Part shown: one piece after another, positions 18,001-26,523 of the stretch
How the letters are laid out: each line of letters starts with the position of its first letter
Numbering within the stretch: the first letter of the stretch is position 1
Source of the DNA: Sphingomonas lacusdianchii
Lineage (GTDB): Bacteria > Pseudomonadota > Alphaproteobacteria > Sphingomonadales > Sphingomonadaceae
Direction of reading: 5' to 3'
NCBI RefSeq assembly: GCF_022664395.1
Contig: NZ_JAKRET010000001.1
Span: 310,001-374,000, forward strand
Length of the DNA: 64,000 nt
Notes under the pieces: generated by a model
What the model was told of the DNA's origin: nothing
Database searches by the model: none
What the model saw: the letters and a program-made list of their open reading frames with translations, nothing else
Position numbers and translations under genes: made by a program

Positions 18001-20253
18001 TCAGAACCGGTTGTCGCGCGGGAAACCGTTGGGCGGCATCCGCCCGGCGGCACCGCGGGCCGCGCGCCAAGGCGCCAAGTCGCCTTCGGTGCGGATCCGC
18101 CCGGTCTCGCCGCCCATCGTCCAGCTAAGCCCGTCGGCGAAACGCAGCGTGCGGGCGTCCGACAGGCCGCCATCGCGAAACCGTTGCAACTGCACGCCCT
18201 GCCCGCGCGCCATTTCGGCGAGTTCGGACAGCGGGAACAGCACCAGCTTGCGATTGTCACCGATCGCCGCGACATAATCGTCTTCGGGCGCGATCGGCCG
18301 CACGACCTTCAGCTTCGCGCCCGGCCGCGGCGTCATCACCTGCTTGCCCTTGCGCGTTTCGGCGAGCACATCGGCAACCCTGACGGCAAAACCGCGTCCG
18401 TCGGTCGCTGCCAGCAGCAGCCGGTCCGACGTCGCCGCGCGTGACAGCGCGACGATCCGCGCATCGCCGTCGAGGTCGATCATCGCCCGCACCGGTTCAC
18501 CGAAGCCGCGCCCGCCGGGCAGCTTGTCGGCGCCCAGCGTGTAGAAACGTCCGCCATCGGTGGTCAGCAACAGCTTGTCGGTGGTGTGCGCGTGGAAGGC
18601 GAAGGCCGGACCGTCCCCCTCCTTGAACCGCGCGGTATCGGCGGAGGCGAGGTCGACATGGCCCCTGAGCGCCCGGACCCAGCCGCGTTGCGACAGGATG
18701 ACGGTCAGCGGTTCGCGCTCGATCATCGCCTCTGCCGGGATTTCGCGCGCCGGCGCGGATTCCTCGATCGCGGTACGGCGCTTCCCCAGCAAGGTCTCGC
18801 TGCCATAGCGGTCGCGCATCTTTGACAGGTCGCGCTTCATCCGCGTGCGCTGGCGCGCTTCGCTCGACAGCAGCAGCGTCAGTTCGGCCTGCTCCTTCTC
18901 CAGCTTGGCGCGCTCGCCGCGGATTTCCATCTCCTCCAGCTTGCGGAGGGAGCGCAGCCGCATGTTGAGGATCGCCTCGGCCTGCCGGTCGGTCAGGCTG
19001 AACTCGGCGATCAGCACCGGTTTCGGCTCATCCTCGGTGCGGATGATCGCGATCACCCGGTCGAGATTGAGATAGGCGGCGAGATAGCCGTCGAGCAGTT
19101 CGATCCGGTCGGCGATCCGCGCAAGGCGATGCTCGCTGCGGCGGCGCAGGACGACGAACTGGTGATCGAGCCACGCCTTCAACGCCTCACGCAGCGACAT
19201 CACGCGCGGGGTGCGGTCCTTGTCGAGCACGTTGAGGTTGAGCGGCACGCGCGATTCGAGGTCGGTCAGACGGAACAGACCGTCCATCAGCACCTGCGGA
19301 TCGACGGTGCGGCTGCGCGGTTCGAGGACGATGCGGATCTCGGCATCCGATTCGTCGCGGACGTCGGTCAGGATCGGCAGCTTCTTGTCGTTGATGAGCG
19401 CGGCAATCTGTTCGATCAACTTGCCCTTCTGCACGCCGTACGGGATTTCGGTCACGACGATCTGCCAGCCGCCGCCCTTCTCCCGCTCGATCAGGTGACG
19501 CGCACGGACCCGGAATCCACCACGACCGGTGGCATAGGCTTCGCGGATCGCGGCGGGCGGGTCGGCGACGATGCCGCCGGTCGGAAAGTCGGGACCGCGG
19601 ACATGGGCGAGCACGGCGGCGTCATCCGCTTCGGGCTGGTCGACCAGGATGATCGCCGCCTCGAACAGTTCGGCGGCGTTGTGCGGCGGCACGCTGGTCG
19701 CCATGCCGACCGCGATGCCGCTGGCGCCATTGGCCAGCAGGTTGGGGAACATGCCGGGGAACAGTTCGGGTTCCTGCTCCTCGCCATTATAGGTCGGGCG
19801 GAAATCGATCGCGTCTTCGTCGAGGCCGGCCATCAGGTCGATCGCGACCTGGGTCAGCCGCGCCTCGGTATAGCGATAGGCGGCGGCGTTATCGCCGTCG
19901 ATATTGCCGAAATTGCCCTGCCCGTCGACCAGCGGGTAGCGCAACGCGAAATCCTGCGCGAGGCGGACCATCGCATCATAGACCGACTGGTCGCCATGCG
20001 GATGATATTTCCCGATCACGTCGCCGACGACGCGCGCGCACTTCTTGTACCCCGATGCCGGGTCGAGCTTGAGCAGCCGCATCGCCCAGAGCAGCCGGCG
20101 GTGCACCGGCTTCAGCCCGTCGCGCACATCGGGCAGCGACCGGGCAGTGATCGTCGACAGCGCATAGACGAGATAACGCTCGGACAGCGCGCTGTCGAAG
20201 GGTGCGTCGAAGACGCCGATCGGCGTCGAAGGATCGGTCAGTTCACTTGCCAT
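18001..20253 (-). CDS. parC: DNA topoisomerase IV subunit A
   Basis: 750 residues. The N-terminal breakage-reunion domain has LPDVRDGLKPVHRRLLWAM, GKYHPHGDQSVYDAM and the active-site Tyr in AAYRYTEARLTQ. The C-terminal domain is short and lacks a clear full GyrA box set, favouring ParC over GyrA. With ParE it decatenates daughter chromosomes. The quinolone-pocket residue equivalent to E. coli Ser80 is Gln89 and Glu84 is Asp93, which I recall as usual for alphaproteobacterial ParC. It is followed by the GGDEF-EAL gene on the same strand, 124 bp away. Confidence 0.93.
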   Translation of the reverse strand: MASELTDPSTPIGVFDAPFDSALSERYLVYALSTITARSLPDVRDGLKPVHRRLLWAMRLLKLDPASGYKKCARVVGDVIGKYHPHGDQSVYDAMVRLAQDFALRYPLVDGQGNFGNIDGDNAAAYRYTEARLTQVAIDLMAGLDEDAIDFRPTYNGEEQEPELFPGMFPNLLANGASGIAVGMATSVPPHNAAELFEAAIILVDQPEADDAAVLAHVRGPDFPTGGIVADPPAAIREAYATGRGGFRVRARHLIEREKGGGWQIVVTEIPYGVQKGKLIEQIAALINDKKLPILTDVRDESDAEIRIVLEPRSRTVDPQVLMDGLFRLTDLESRVPLNLNVLDKDRTPRVMSLREALKAWLDHQFVVLRRRSEHRLARIADRIELLDGYLAAYLNLDRVIAIIRTEDEPKPVLIAEFSLTDRQAEAILNMRLRSLRKLEEMEIRGERAKLEKEQAELTLLLSSEARQRTRMKRDLSKMRDRYGSETLLGKRRTAIEESAPAREIPAEAMIEREPLTVILSQRGWVRALRGHVDLASADTARFKEGDGPAFAFHAHTTDKLLLTTDGGRFYTLGADKLPGGRGFGEPVRAMIDLDGDARIVALSRAATSDRLLLAATDGRGFAVRVADVLAETRKGKQVMTPRPGAKLKVVRPIAPEDDYVAAIGDNRKLVLFPLSELAEMARGQGVQLQRFRDGGLSDARTLRFADGLSWTMGGETGRIRTEGDLAPWRAARGAAGRMPPNGFPRDNRF

Positions 20254-20313
20254 CGCAACCGCGATAGCAGGCGAACCGCGCTCCTGCGAGGGCCGAAATG
20301 GAACGAACCGGGA

Positions 20314-20895
20314 TCAGGCGGCCGCGCGCCCCACCTTTGCCCCATCCCGTTCCGGCTCGCCGTCCGCCAGCGCGACGACATCGGCGACGATCGACTGCCA
20401 TTCGGCGTCACCCATCTCCATCAGCCCGAACAGGCGCATCAGGAACGCGCCTTCCATCGCCAGGAACGCCAGCCGGAGGCGACGGCCGCGTTCGCCGGCC
20501 ACGTCGATCATGTCGACGCGATCGCGATACCATTTGCGAACCAGCGTCATATGCTGCGGCGAATTGAGCAGCGTCACCAGCAGGCTGGGCGCGCCGCGTC
20601 GCGAGCGGTCGGCATAGTCGGCGGCATAATCGATATGCTTGCGCACGGCGCACGGGCCGGTAGGATCGCTGGCGCCCAGTTCGGCGATCCGCTCCGCATA
20701 TTCCTCCTGCCAGCGTTCGAACATCGCGGCGATCAGCGATTCCTTGCTGCGGAAACTATATTGCACACCGCCATTGGTGATGCCCATCTGCTCGGCGACG
20801 GCAGCGATGGTCAGGCCGGCCGGCCCCTTTTCCAGCGTTACCGCCTCGGCGGCATCCAACAGCTTGTCACGCTCGATGGTACGAGTTCTACCCAC
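20314..20895 (-). CDS. TetR/AcrR-family transcriptional regulator
   Basis: About 193 residues from a GTG preceded by AGGGG; ATG codons 36 and 48 bp upstream are alternatives. The N-terminal helix-turn-helix is typical: ERDKLLDAAEAVTLEKGPAGLTIAAVAEQMGITNGGVQYSFRSKESLI, residues about 6-55. The ligand-binding region is diverse. It is divergent from the alpha/beta hydrolase gene across 145 bp of unusually AT-rich DNA, the classic arrangement for a local repressor. No clear palindrome was found there. Confidence 0.87.
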   Translation of the reverse strand: MGRTRTIERDKLLDAAEAVTLEKGPAGLTIAAVAEQMGITNGGVQYSFRSKESLIAAMFERWQEEYAERIAELGASDPTGPCAVRKHIDYAADYADRSRRGAPSLLVTLLNSPQHMTLVRKWYRDRVDMIDVAGERGRRLRLAFLAMEGAFLMRLFGLMEMGDAEWQSIVADVVALADGEPERDGAKVGRAAA

Positions 20896-21040
20896 GGTAA
20901 CGCCCCTTTGCGGCCGGCATATGCCCGCCATTCTCTTCCCCAATCCTTCCTTAGACCAAATTAATCCACATGCGCGACTTTTATTATACGATTTTCTCCG
21001 TTTCGTACGTTTGCGACCTCCAACCGCTGGGATGCCCGTA

Positions 21041-21892
21041 ATGAACGAACCCGTCGCTTCATGGACCCCGATGACCTGGCCGGACCTGACGACCAGGCCG
21101 AAAGCCGCGCCCGACCGGACGTTCCGTTATGGGCCGGACCAGTTGCAGGTGGCGGATCTGTGGCTGCCACGCGGTGATCCGGCCGAACGCTGGCCGACGG
21201 TGCTGATGGTCCATGGCGGTTGCTGGCAGAGCGCGATCGCCGATCGACGGCTGATGGACTGGATTGCCGCGGACCTGCGCGATGCAGGCATTGCTATATG
21301 GAACATCGACTATCGCGGGGTCGATCGCGACGGCGGCGGCTATCCGGGAACGTTTCGCGATGCGGCGGCGGCGGCCGACCTGCTGCGCGACCATGCCGAC
21401 GCCTGTCGGCTGAATGTCGAGCGGATCGTTGCGGTCGGGCATTCGGCGGGCGGGCATCTGGCGCTCTGGCTGGCGGCACGCCATCGTCTGCCGCCGCAAA
21501 GCCCGCTCGCGACCGGCGATCCGCTGCCGATCGCGCATGTCGTCAGCCTCGGCGGTCTGCCCGATCTCGCCGCAGTCGAAGCCAGTCCCGACAATGGTTG
21601 CGGGACCGACGTCATCGCGCAACTGGTCGGCGGCGACCGGCCGGACCGCTTCGCCGATACGTCGGTCGCCGAATTGCTGCCGGTCGGGGTGCCGATCGAC
21701 CTGATCGACGGCGCGCAGGACCGCATCGTTCCGGCACGAATGGCCCCTGATTTCGCGGCTGCATCCCGGGCGGCCGGCGATCGGGTCGGGCAACATCGCA
21801 TCGACGATACCGGTCATGTCGAGTTGATCGCGCCCGGCACCCCCGCCTGGACAATGGCCAGAGCCGCGATCGAAGCGGCGTTGTTCGCCTAA
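21041..21892 (+). CDS. Alpha/beta hydrolase, BD-FAE/kynurenine-formamidase-like
   Basis: 283 residues from the second ATG of MPVMNEP, chosen because GGGA lies 8 nt before it. It has an oxyanion HGG (VLMVHGGCW), the nucleophile elbow GHSAGG, an acid in the [10 protein letters not shown] loop and the catalytic His in DDTGHVELI. This combination is typical of small-ester or formamide hydrolases (BD-FAE, hormone-sensitive-lipase and kynurenine formamidase relatives). No signal peptide is seen, so it should be cytoplasmic. It is probably controlled by the divergent TetR gene. The substrate is unknown. Confidence 0.85.
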   Translation: MNEPVASWTPMTWPDLTTRPKAAPDRTFRYGPDQLQVADLWLPRGDPAERWPTVLMVHGGCWQSAIADRRLMDWIAADLRDAGIAIWNIDYRGVDRDGGGYPGTFRDAAAAADLLRDHADACRLNVERIVAVGHSAGGHLALWLAARHRLPPQSPLATGDPLPIAHVVSLGGLPDLAAVEASPDNGCGTDVIAQLVGGDRPDRFADTSVAELLPVGVPIDLIDGAQDRIVPARMAPDFAAASRAAGDRVGQHRIDDTGHVELIAPGTPAWTMARAAIEAALFA

Positions 21893-22034
21893 ATCGCGCG
21901 CCGGTCCCGGTCCGTGTGGCGGCGGATCGCGCCCGCGGCCTGATTGCGCGGCCGGTCCCCTTCCGCTATGCGGCGGCTTTATCCACCGGTCGCCGGAACA
22001 TCGGCGGCCGGGCAGTTTCGTCGAAGGGAATCGC

Positions 22035-22814
22035 ATGGCTCGCCGCCGCCAGATCTACGAAGGCAAGGCAAAGATCCTGTACGAGGGTCCGGAACCGGGT
22101 ACGCTGATCCAGTATTTCAAGGACGACGCCACCGCCTTCAACGCCCAGAAAAAGGGTACGATCAACGGTAAGGGCGTGCTGAACAACCGGATTTCCGAGC
22201 ATGTCTTCACGCTGCTCGGCAATATCGGTGTGCCGACCCACTTCATCCGCCGGCTGAACATGCGCGAGCAGCTGATCCGGCAGGTGGAGATCGTGCCCAT
22301 CGAGGTCGTCGTGCGCAACGTCGCCGCCGGTTCGATCAGCAAGCGGCTGGGCATCGAAGAGGGCCAGCAACTCCCGCGCACGATCATCGAATATTATTAC
22401 AAGGACGACGCGCTCGGCGATCCGATGGTGTCGGACGAACATATCCTGTGCTTCGGCTGGGCGGCGCAGGACGAACTGCACGAGATGGCCGACATGGCGA
22501 TCCGCGTGAACGACTTCCTGTCGGGCATGTTCGCGGCGATCAACATCCGGCTGGTCGACTTCAAGCTCGAATTCGGCCGCATCTGGGACAATGATTTCAG
22601 CCGGATCATCCTGGCGGACGAAATCAGCCCCGATGGTTGCCGCCTGTGGGACATGACCACCAACGAAAAGCTCGACAAGGACCGCTTCCGCCGCGACCTC
22701 GGCGGCGAGGTCGAGGCCTATCAGGAAGTCGCGCGGCGGCTGGGCCTGTTGCCGGAGGGCGCGGATTCAGCGGTGCTCGATCTCGAGACGCATCGGAAGA
22801 AGCGCGAGAAGTAA
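22035..22814 (+). CDS. purC: Phosphoribosylaminoimidazole-succinocarboxamide synthase
   Basis: 259 residues, full length for bacterial SAICAR synthase. Recognisable are [15 protein letters not shown] (ATP-binding start), [48 protein letters not shown] and [13 protein letters not shown]. It ligates aspartate to CAIR in purine synthesis. It stands alone here; downstream is an inverted-repeat pair that probably ends the transcript. Confidence 0.96.
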   Translation: MARRRQIYEGKAKILYEGPEPGTLIQYFKDDATAFNAQKKGTINGKGVLNNRISEHVFTLLGNIGVPTHFIRRLNMREQLIRQVEIVPIEVVVRNVAAGSISKRLGIEEGQQLPRTIIEYYYKDDALGDPMVSDEHILCFGWAAQDELHEMADMAIRVNDFLSGMFAAINIRLVDFKLEFGRIWDNDFSRIILADEISPDGCRLWDMTTNEKLDKDRFRRDLGGEVEAYQEVARRLGLLPEGADSAVLDLETHRKKREK

Positions 22815-22830
22815 GGACACTTTGACCAAT

Positions 22831-22917
22831 ACGTCACCCCAGCGCAGGCTGGGGTCTCTTTCGTGGGCACCGCATTGCAGTGACCCTGAGAGACCCCAGC
22901 CTGCGCTGGGGTGACGT
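22831..22917. repeat. REPIN-like inverted pair (family A)
   Basis: A perfect 29-bp inverted repeat (arms 22831-22859 and 22889-22917, each containing CCCCAGCGCAGGCTGGGG, itself palindromic) around a 29-nt spacer. A diverged pair with the same head-to-head layout is at 59601-59686. Two inverted REPs with a short spacer is the definition of a REPIN. It lies between purC and the convergent acyl-CoA dehydrogenase gene and may terminate both. Confidence 0.85.
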
Positions 22918-22954
22918 GTTTTGTCGGCCATGGTGGCCGGTATTGGTCGAAAGA

Positions 22955-22976
22955 TACCCCCGCCTGCGCGGGGGTA
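22955..22976. repeat. Hairpin repeat (TACCCCCGC family)
   Basis: TACCCCCGC / GCGGGGGTA with a CTGC loop, the same arms as at 2578-2601. It lies 17 bp beyond the stop of the acyl-CoA dehydrogenase gene and could end its transcript. Confidence 0.7.
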
Positions 22977-22992
22977 CGTATGGCGGGAAAGC

Positions 22993-24795
22993 CTACCCCC
23001 GCGCGAACAGCGCCGGGTCGAGCGCCATCACCGCGTCAGCCCCGCCCTCGATCTTGCGCCGCAGCGCGCCGGTGTCCGGAATGATCCGCTCGGCATAGAA
23101 GCGCGCGGTCACCCGCTTGCCCTCGACGAACTTGGGATCACCCTCGCCCGACGCCGCCAGCGCCTCAGCGGCGGTCAGCATGCGCAGCCACATCAGGCCG
23201 GTGGCGACGATCCCCATGATGTGCATGTACGAATGCGCGCCCGCGCCGACATGGTTCGGGTTCTGCATCCCGTTAGCCATGAACCACATCGTCGCCGCCT
23301 GCAGGTCCTTCAGCCCCCGCTCCAGCCGCTCGCCGAAGTCACGTGTGGCGTCCGCACCCTTGGCCACCGCAATTTCCTCCCCGACGATGCGGAAAAAATG
23401 CTGGATCGCCCGGCCGCCATTCTGCGCCAGCTTGCGCCCGACCAGGTCCATCGCCTGCACGCCATTGGTGCCTTCATAGATCATCGCGATCCGGGCATCG
23501 CGGACATATTGCTCCATGCCCCATTCGGCGATGTAGCCATGCCCGCCATAAACCTGTTGCGCATTGGTCGCGACGTCATAGCCCTTGTCGGTGCCATAGC
23601 CCTTGATGACCGGGGTCAGCAGCGACACCAGATCGTCGGCCAGTTCGCGCGTCGCCGCATCGTCGCTCATATGCGCGAGATCGACCTGCAACGCGCCCCA
23701 CAGGCACAGCGCCCGCAACCCCTCGGTCAGCGCCTTGCCCTCCATCAGCATCCGGCGGACATCGGGATGGACGAACAGCGTGTCGGCCTTTTCCTCCGGT
23801 TGCGCCGGACCGGTCAGCGCCCGCCCCTGCCGCCGGTCGCCGGCATAGATGACGGCGTTCTGATAGGCGGTCTCGGCCACGCCCAGCCCCTGCAAACCGA
23901 CGCCGAGGCGCGCCGCGTTCATCATGATGAACATGGCCGCCAGACCCTTCATCTCCTCGCCGACCAGCCAGCCCTTCGCGCCGTCATAGTTCATGACGCA
24001 CGTCGAATTGGCATGGATGCCCATCTTGTGCTCGATCGAGCCACAGGTAACCGGATTGCGCGCGCCCGGCGATCCGTCCTCGTTGACGAGGAACTTGGGC
24101 ACGACGAACAGCGAAATCCCCTTCGAGCTTTCCGGTGCGCCGGGCGTCTTGGCAAGGACGAGGTGGATGATGTTGTCGGTCAGGTCATGCTCGCCCGACG
24201 AGATAAAGATCTTGGTGCCGGTGATCGCCCAGGACCCGTCCTCGTTCGGCACCGCCCGCGTCTTGATGAGGCCCAGATCGGTGCCGCATTGCGGTTCGGT
24301 CAGGTTCATGGTGCCGCCCCATTCGCCGGACACCATTTTCGGCACGTACATTGCCTGCTGTTCGGGCGAACCCTTGACCAGCAGCGCGGCGATCGCGCCA
24401 TGCGTCAGCCCCGGATACATGGCGAAAGCCATGTTGGCGGAGATCAGATACTCCTCGAACGCCGTCGCCACGACATGCGGCATCGCCTGCCCGCCAAACT
24501 GTTCCGGCGCCGACAGCGTGCCCCAGCCCGATTCGACGAACTGGCGATAGGCGTCCCTGAACCCGTCGGGCGTCGTCACGCTGCCATCGGCGTGGCGGGT
24601 ACAACCCTGCTGGTCTCCCGAAGCGTTCAGCGGGAACAGCACCTCGGTGACGAAGCGGCCGCCCTCTTCCAGCACCGCCTCGACCGTGTCCGGCGTCGCA
24701 TTGGCGAAACCGGGCAGCGCGGCATGGTCGCCGATCTTGAGTACATGGTCGAGGATGAAGCGGGTGTCGCGGACCGGCGGGGTATAGCTGGGCAT
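22993..24795 (-). CDS. Acyl-CoA dehydrogenase, long (DmdC-type) form
   Basis: 600 residues, the length of the large acyl-CoA dehydrogenase group that includes 3-methylmercaptopropionyl-CoA dehydrogenase (DmdC), instead of the usual 380. FAD-domain signatures include [29 protein letters not shown] and the catalytic Glu segment [14 protein letters not shown] (about residue 438). A DmdC-type C-terminal extension is present. It oxidises an acyl-CoA to the 2-enoyl-CoA, with electrons passed to ETF. A MerR regulator gene ends 4 bp upstream, so the two form an operon. The precise substrate cannot be set from sequence. Confidence 0.9.
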   Translation of the reverse strand: MPSYTPPVRDTRFILDHVLKIGDHAALPGFANATPDTVEAVLEEGGRFVTEVLFPLNASGDQQGCTRHADGSVTTPDGFRDAYRQFVESGWGTLSAPEQFGGQAMPHVVATAFEEYLISANMAFAMYPGLTHGAIAALLVKGSPEQQAMYVPKMVSGEWGGTMNLTEPQCGTDLGLIKTRAVPNEDGSWAITGTKIFISSGEHDLTDNIIHLVLAKTPGAPESSKGISLFVVPKFLVNEDGSPGARNPVTCGSIEHKMGIHANSTCVMNYDGAKGWLVGEEMKGLAAMFIMMNAARLGVGLQGLGVAETAYQNAVIYAGDRRQGRALTGPAQPEEKADTLFVHPDVRRMLMEGKALTEGLRALCLWGALQVDLAHMSDDAATRELADDLVSLLTPVIKGYGTDKGYDVATNAQQVYGGHGYIAEWGMEQYVRDARIAMIYEGTNGVQAMDLVGRKLAQNGGRAIQHFFRIVGEEIAVAKGADATRDFGERLERGLKDLQAATMWFMANGMQNPNHVGAGAHSYMHIMGIVATGLMWLRMLTAAEALAASGEGDPKFVEGKRVTARFYAERIIPDTGALRRKIEGGADAVMALDPALFARG

Positions 24796-24799
24796 CGGG

Positions 24800-25255
24800 T
24801 CAATCCTTCTCCGGGGATACGCCCTCTGACGGGGCGGTCTGGTGCGGCAGCGCTTCGATGGTGGTCACGAAGTCGCTGAGTTCGGCAATGGCGGCATCGA
24901 TGTCGCGCCGCTGGTTTTCGAGCAGCGCGATCCGGTCGCGGCATTTCTGGACCGTCACCTGCCGCTGCACGACGCGCCCGTCGCCGATATCGTACAGGTC
25001 GATCATCTCGCGGATATCGGCGAGGCTGAATCCGACGCGCTTGCCGCGCAGGATCCACGCCAGCCGCGCCCGGTCGCGCTGCGAATAGATGCGCGAAAGG
25101 CCGCGCCGCTCGGGCGCGATCAACCCCTCATCCTCGTAGAAGCGCAGTGCGCGGGCGGTCACACCGAACTCGCCGCACAGGTCGGTGATCGAGAAGCGAT
25201 CGGCTTCTCCGGACGACTCGGACGATGAAGCGGTTGCAGCGATCATGTCCGGCAA
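24800..25255 (-). CDS. MerR-family transcriptional regulator
   Basis: 151 residues. The winged-helix N-terminus reads [30 protein letters not shown], followed by [34 protein letters not shown] and a coiled-coil dimerisation helix ([24 protein letters not shown]). There is no cysteine metal-binding set in the C-terminus, so it senses something other than a metal, plausibly an acyl-CoA. It is co-directional with and adjacent to the acyl-CoA dehydrogenase, like the LiuR/PsrA-type arrangement for fatty or branched-chain acid degradation. A palindrome 11-28 bp upstream of its start is a likely self-operator. Confidence 0.88.
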   Translation of the reverse strand: MPDMIAATASSSESSGEADRFSITDLCGEFGVTARALRFYEDEGLIAPERRGLSRIYSQRDRARLAWILRGKRVGFSLADIREMIDLYDIGDGRVVQRQVTVQKCRDRIALLENQRRDIDAAIAELSDFVTTIEALPHQTAPSEGVSPEKD

Positions 25256-25265
25256 ACTAGTTTAC

Positions 25266-25283
25266 GTTGACGTGAACGTCAAC
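25266..25283. promoter_or_regulatory. Palindromic operator for the MerR regulator
   Basis: GTTGACGT-GA-ACGTCAAC is a perfect 8+2+8 palindrome, within a longer TTTACGTTGACGTGAACGTCAAC. Its ACGT/ACGT core resembles published binding motifs of the MerR-family LiuR regulators. It lies directly upstream of the MerR start and overlaps the last codon and stop of the EF-hand gene. Confidence 0.72.
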
Positions 25284-25740
25284 TTTCGTCGGCAGGCGGC
25301 GACGCCGGCGGGCAGTCGGCCCGCCTCGCCGGCTTGCGCTTGACCGCCGTCGTCACGAATTCGGCGGCGTCCAGTGCGCCGTCGCGCCCCTTGTCGGCAG
25401 CCGCGAACTTGGTCGTCGTCTTGACCGCCCATTCCTCGAAGCTCAGCCGCCCGTCGCCATTGGTGTCGAGCTTCGCATAGGCCTTGCGCCGCGACGCCAG
25501 ATATTCGTCCCGGGTGATGCGGCCGTCGCGGTCCTTGTCATAGCGGTCGAACCGCTTCTGTTCGCGCGTGCGCGCCGTTGCGGCGGGCGGTTCGGGCATT
25601 TCCGTATCGGCGGTCTGGCCGATGGCGGGCGGCGCAGGCGGTGGCGGCAGCGTCTCGGTGGCGGCGTCGCCTCGGAACAGGAACAGTCCCGCCGCGACCA
25701 GCGCCAATGCCGACCCAACCCCGGCCAGGAACCGCCACAT
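25279..25740 (-). CDS. EF-hand calcium-binding protein, membrane-anchored or exported
   Basis: 153 residues. An N-terminal hydrophobic segment (about residues 3-23) acts as signal or anchor, followed by a Pro-rich linker. Three EF-hand-like loops follow: DKDRDGRITRDEY, DTNGDGRLSFEEW and DKGRDGALDAAEF. The first two match the canonical spacing, and the third has Lys-Gly at positions 2-3 and is weaker. It probably binds Ca2+ in the periplasm; the role is unknown. The end of the gene coincides with the MerR operator. Confidence 0.82.
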   Translation of the reverse strand: MWRFLAGVGSALALVAAGLFLFRGDAATETLPPPPAPPAIGQTADTEMPEPPAATARTREQKRFDRYDKDRDGRITRDEYLASRRKAYAKLDTNGDGRLSFEEWAVKTTTKFAAADKGRDGALDAAEFVTTAVKRKPARRADCPPASPPADES

Positions 25741-25781
25741 CGCTTACCCCTATGCTGCCCGCCGCCTGTATCGGACAGCCC

Positions 25782-26426
25782 CTATCGCCCGGCAAGTCCG
25801 AACCAGGCCAGCCGCGCCGCGCGCTTCGGCCCACCGGGTGCAACCTGTGCCAGATCGAGCCGCGCCGACAGCGCCAGCAGGCCGAGCGGCCTGGCAACCC
25901 CGCGCAACGGCGTCGCCAGTGCCGTGCGGGCGAGCGCGCCTGCCGCCTCGGCAACGCTCCGGTCGTCGAGATGCCGCATCAGATCGGACAGCGCCCAGCC
26001 CTGCCCCAGCGTCGCCGCCCGTCCGGCATCGCCGCCAAGGATCAGCGCCGCCTGTCGGAACAATTGCCCGCCCCGCTCCGCCCCGAACCGGTGCAGCGCA
26101 TCGCGATCGAGCGTTTCCTCCTCGATCAGCACTTCCCATCCCTCGACCACCTTCGCCAGCGCCGTACCGGTCACGCCGCGCGGCAACGCGTTCCCGGCAA
26201 GCGCGGTCAGCACCGGCATGGCGGGTGGCGGCGCATGATCGAGCTTCGCCAGCTGCTCGCGCCACCATGCCAGCCGGATCTGTCCGATCGCAGGCTGGGT
26301 CGTGGTACGGACGACTTCGGCCAGCGCGGCGTCGAGCGCGAGCAGCGCCGACAGCGCCGCCCGCCGTCCGTCATCCGGGGCGTAGGCAAGCGCGAGACGG
26401 CGTTCGGGATCGGTCTCCATGGCCAT
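25782..26426 (-). CDS. Squalene/phytoene synthase family protein, probably non-catalytic
   Basis: 214 residues, shorter than true squalene or phytoene synthases (about 280-300). The opening LALAYAPDDGRRAALSALLALDAALAEVV and IGQIRLAWWREQLAKL are typical of the family (compare the mitochondrial factor NDUFAF6). The two aspartate-rich DxxxD motifs that bind Mg-diphosphate are absent: the first is not present and the second region reads GWALSDLMRHLDD. It may be an assembly or scaffold protein rather than a prenyl synthase. It is divergent from the Tad operon. Confidence 0.75.
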   Translation of the reverse strand: MAMETDPERRLALAYAPDDGRRAALSALLALDAALAEVVRTTTQPAIGQIRLAWWREQLAKLDHAPPPAMPVLTALAGNALPRGVTGTALAKVVEGWEVLIEEETLDRDALHRFGAERGGQLFRQAALILGGDAGRAATLGQGWALSDLMRHLDDRSVAEAAGALARTALATPLRGVARPLGLLALSARLDLAQVAPGGPKRAARLAWFGLAGR

Positions 26427-26523
26427 CGTCCCAAGCCGTGTCTTAACCGGCCGTCAACCCCGACCTGCGATGGAAATCAGGGAATTGCGGTTTCACGTTG
26501 TCGACAGGACGGGCAAGCACAGG

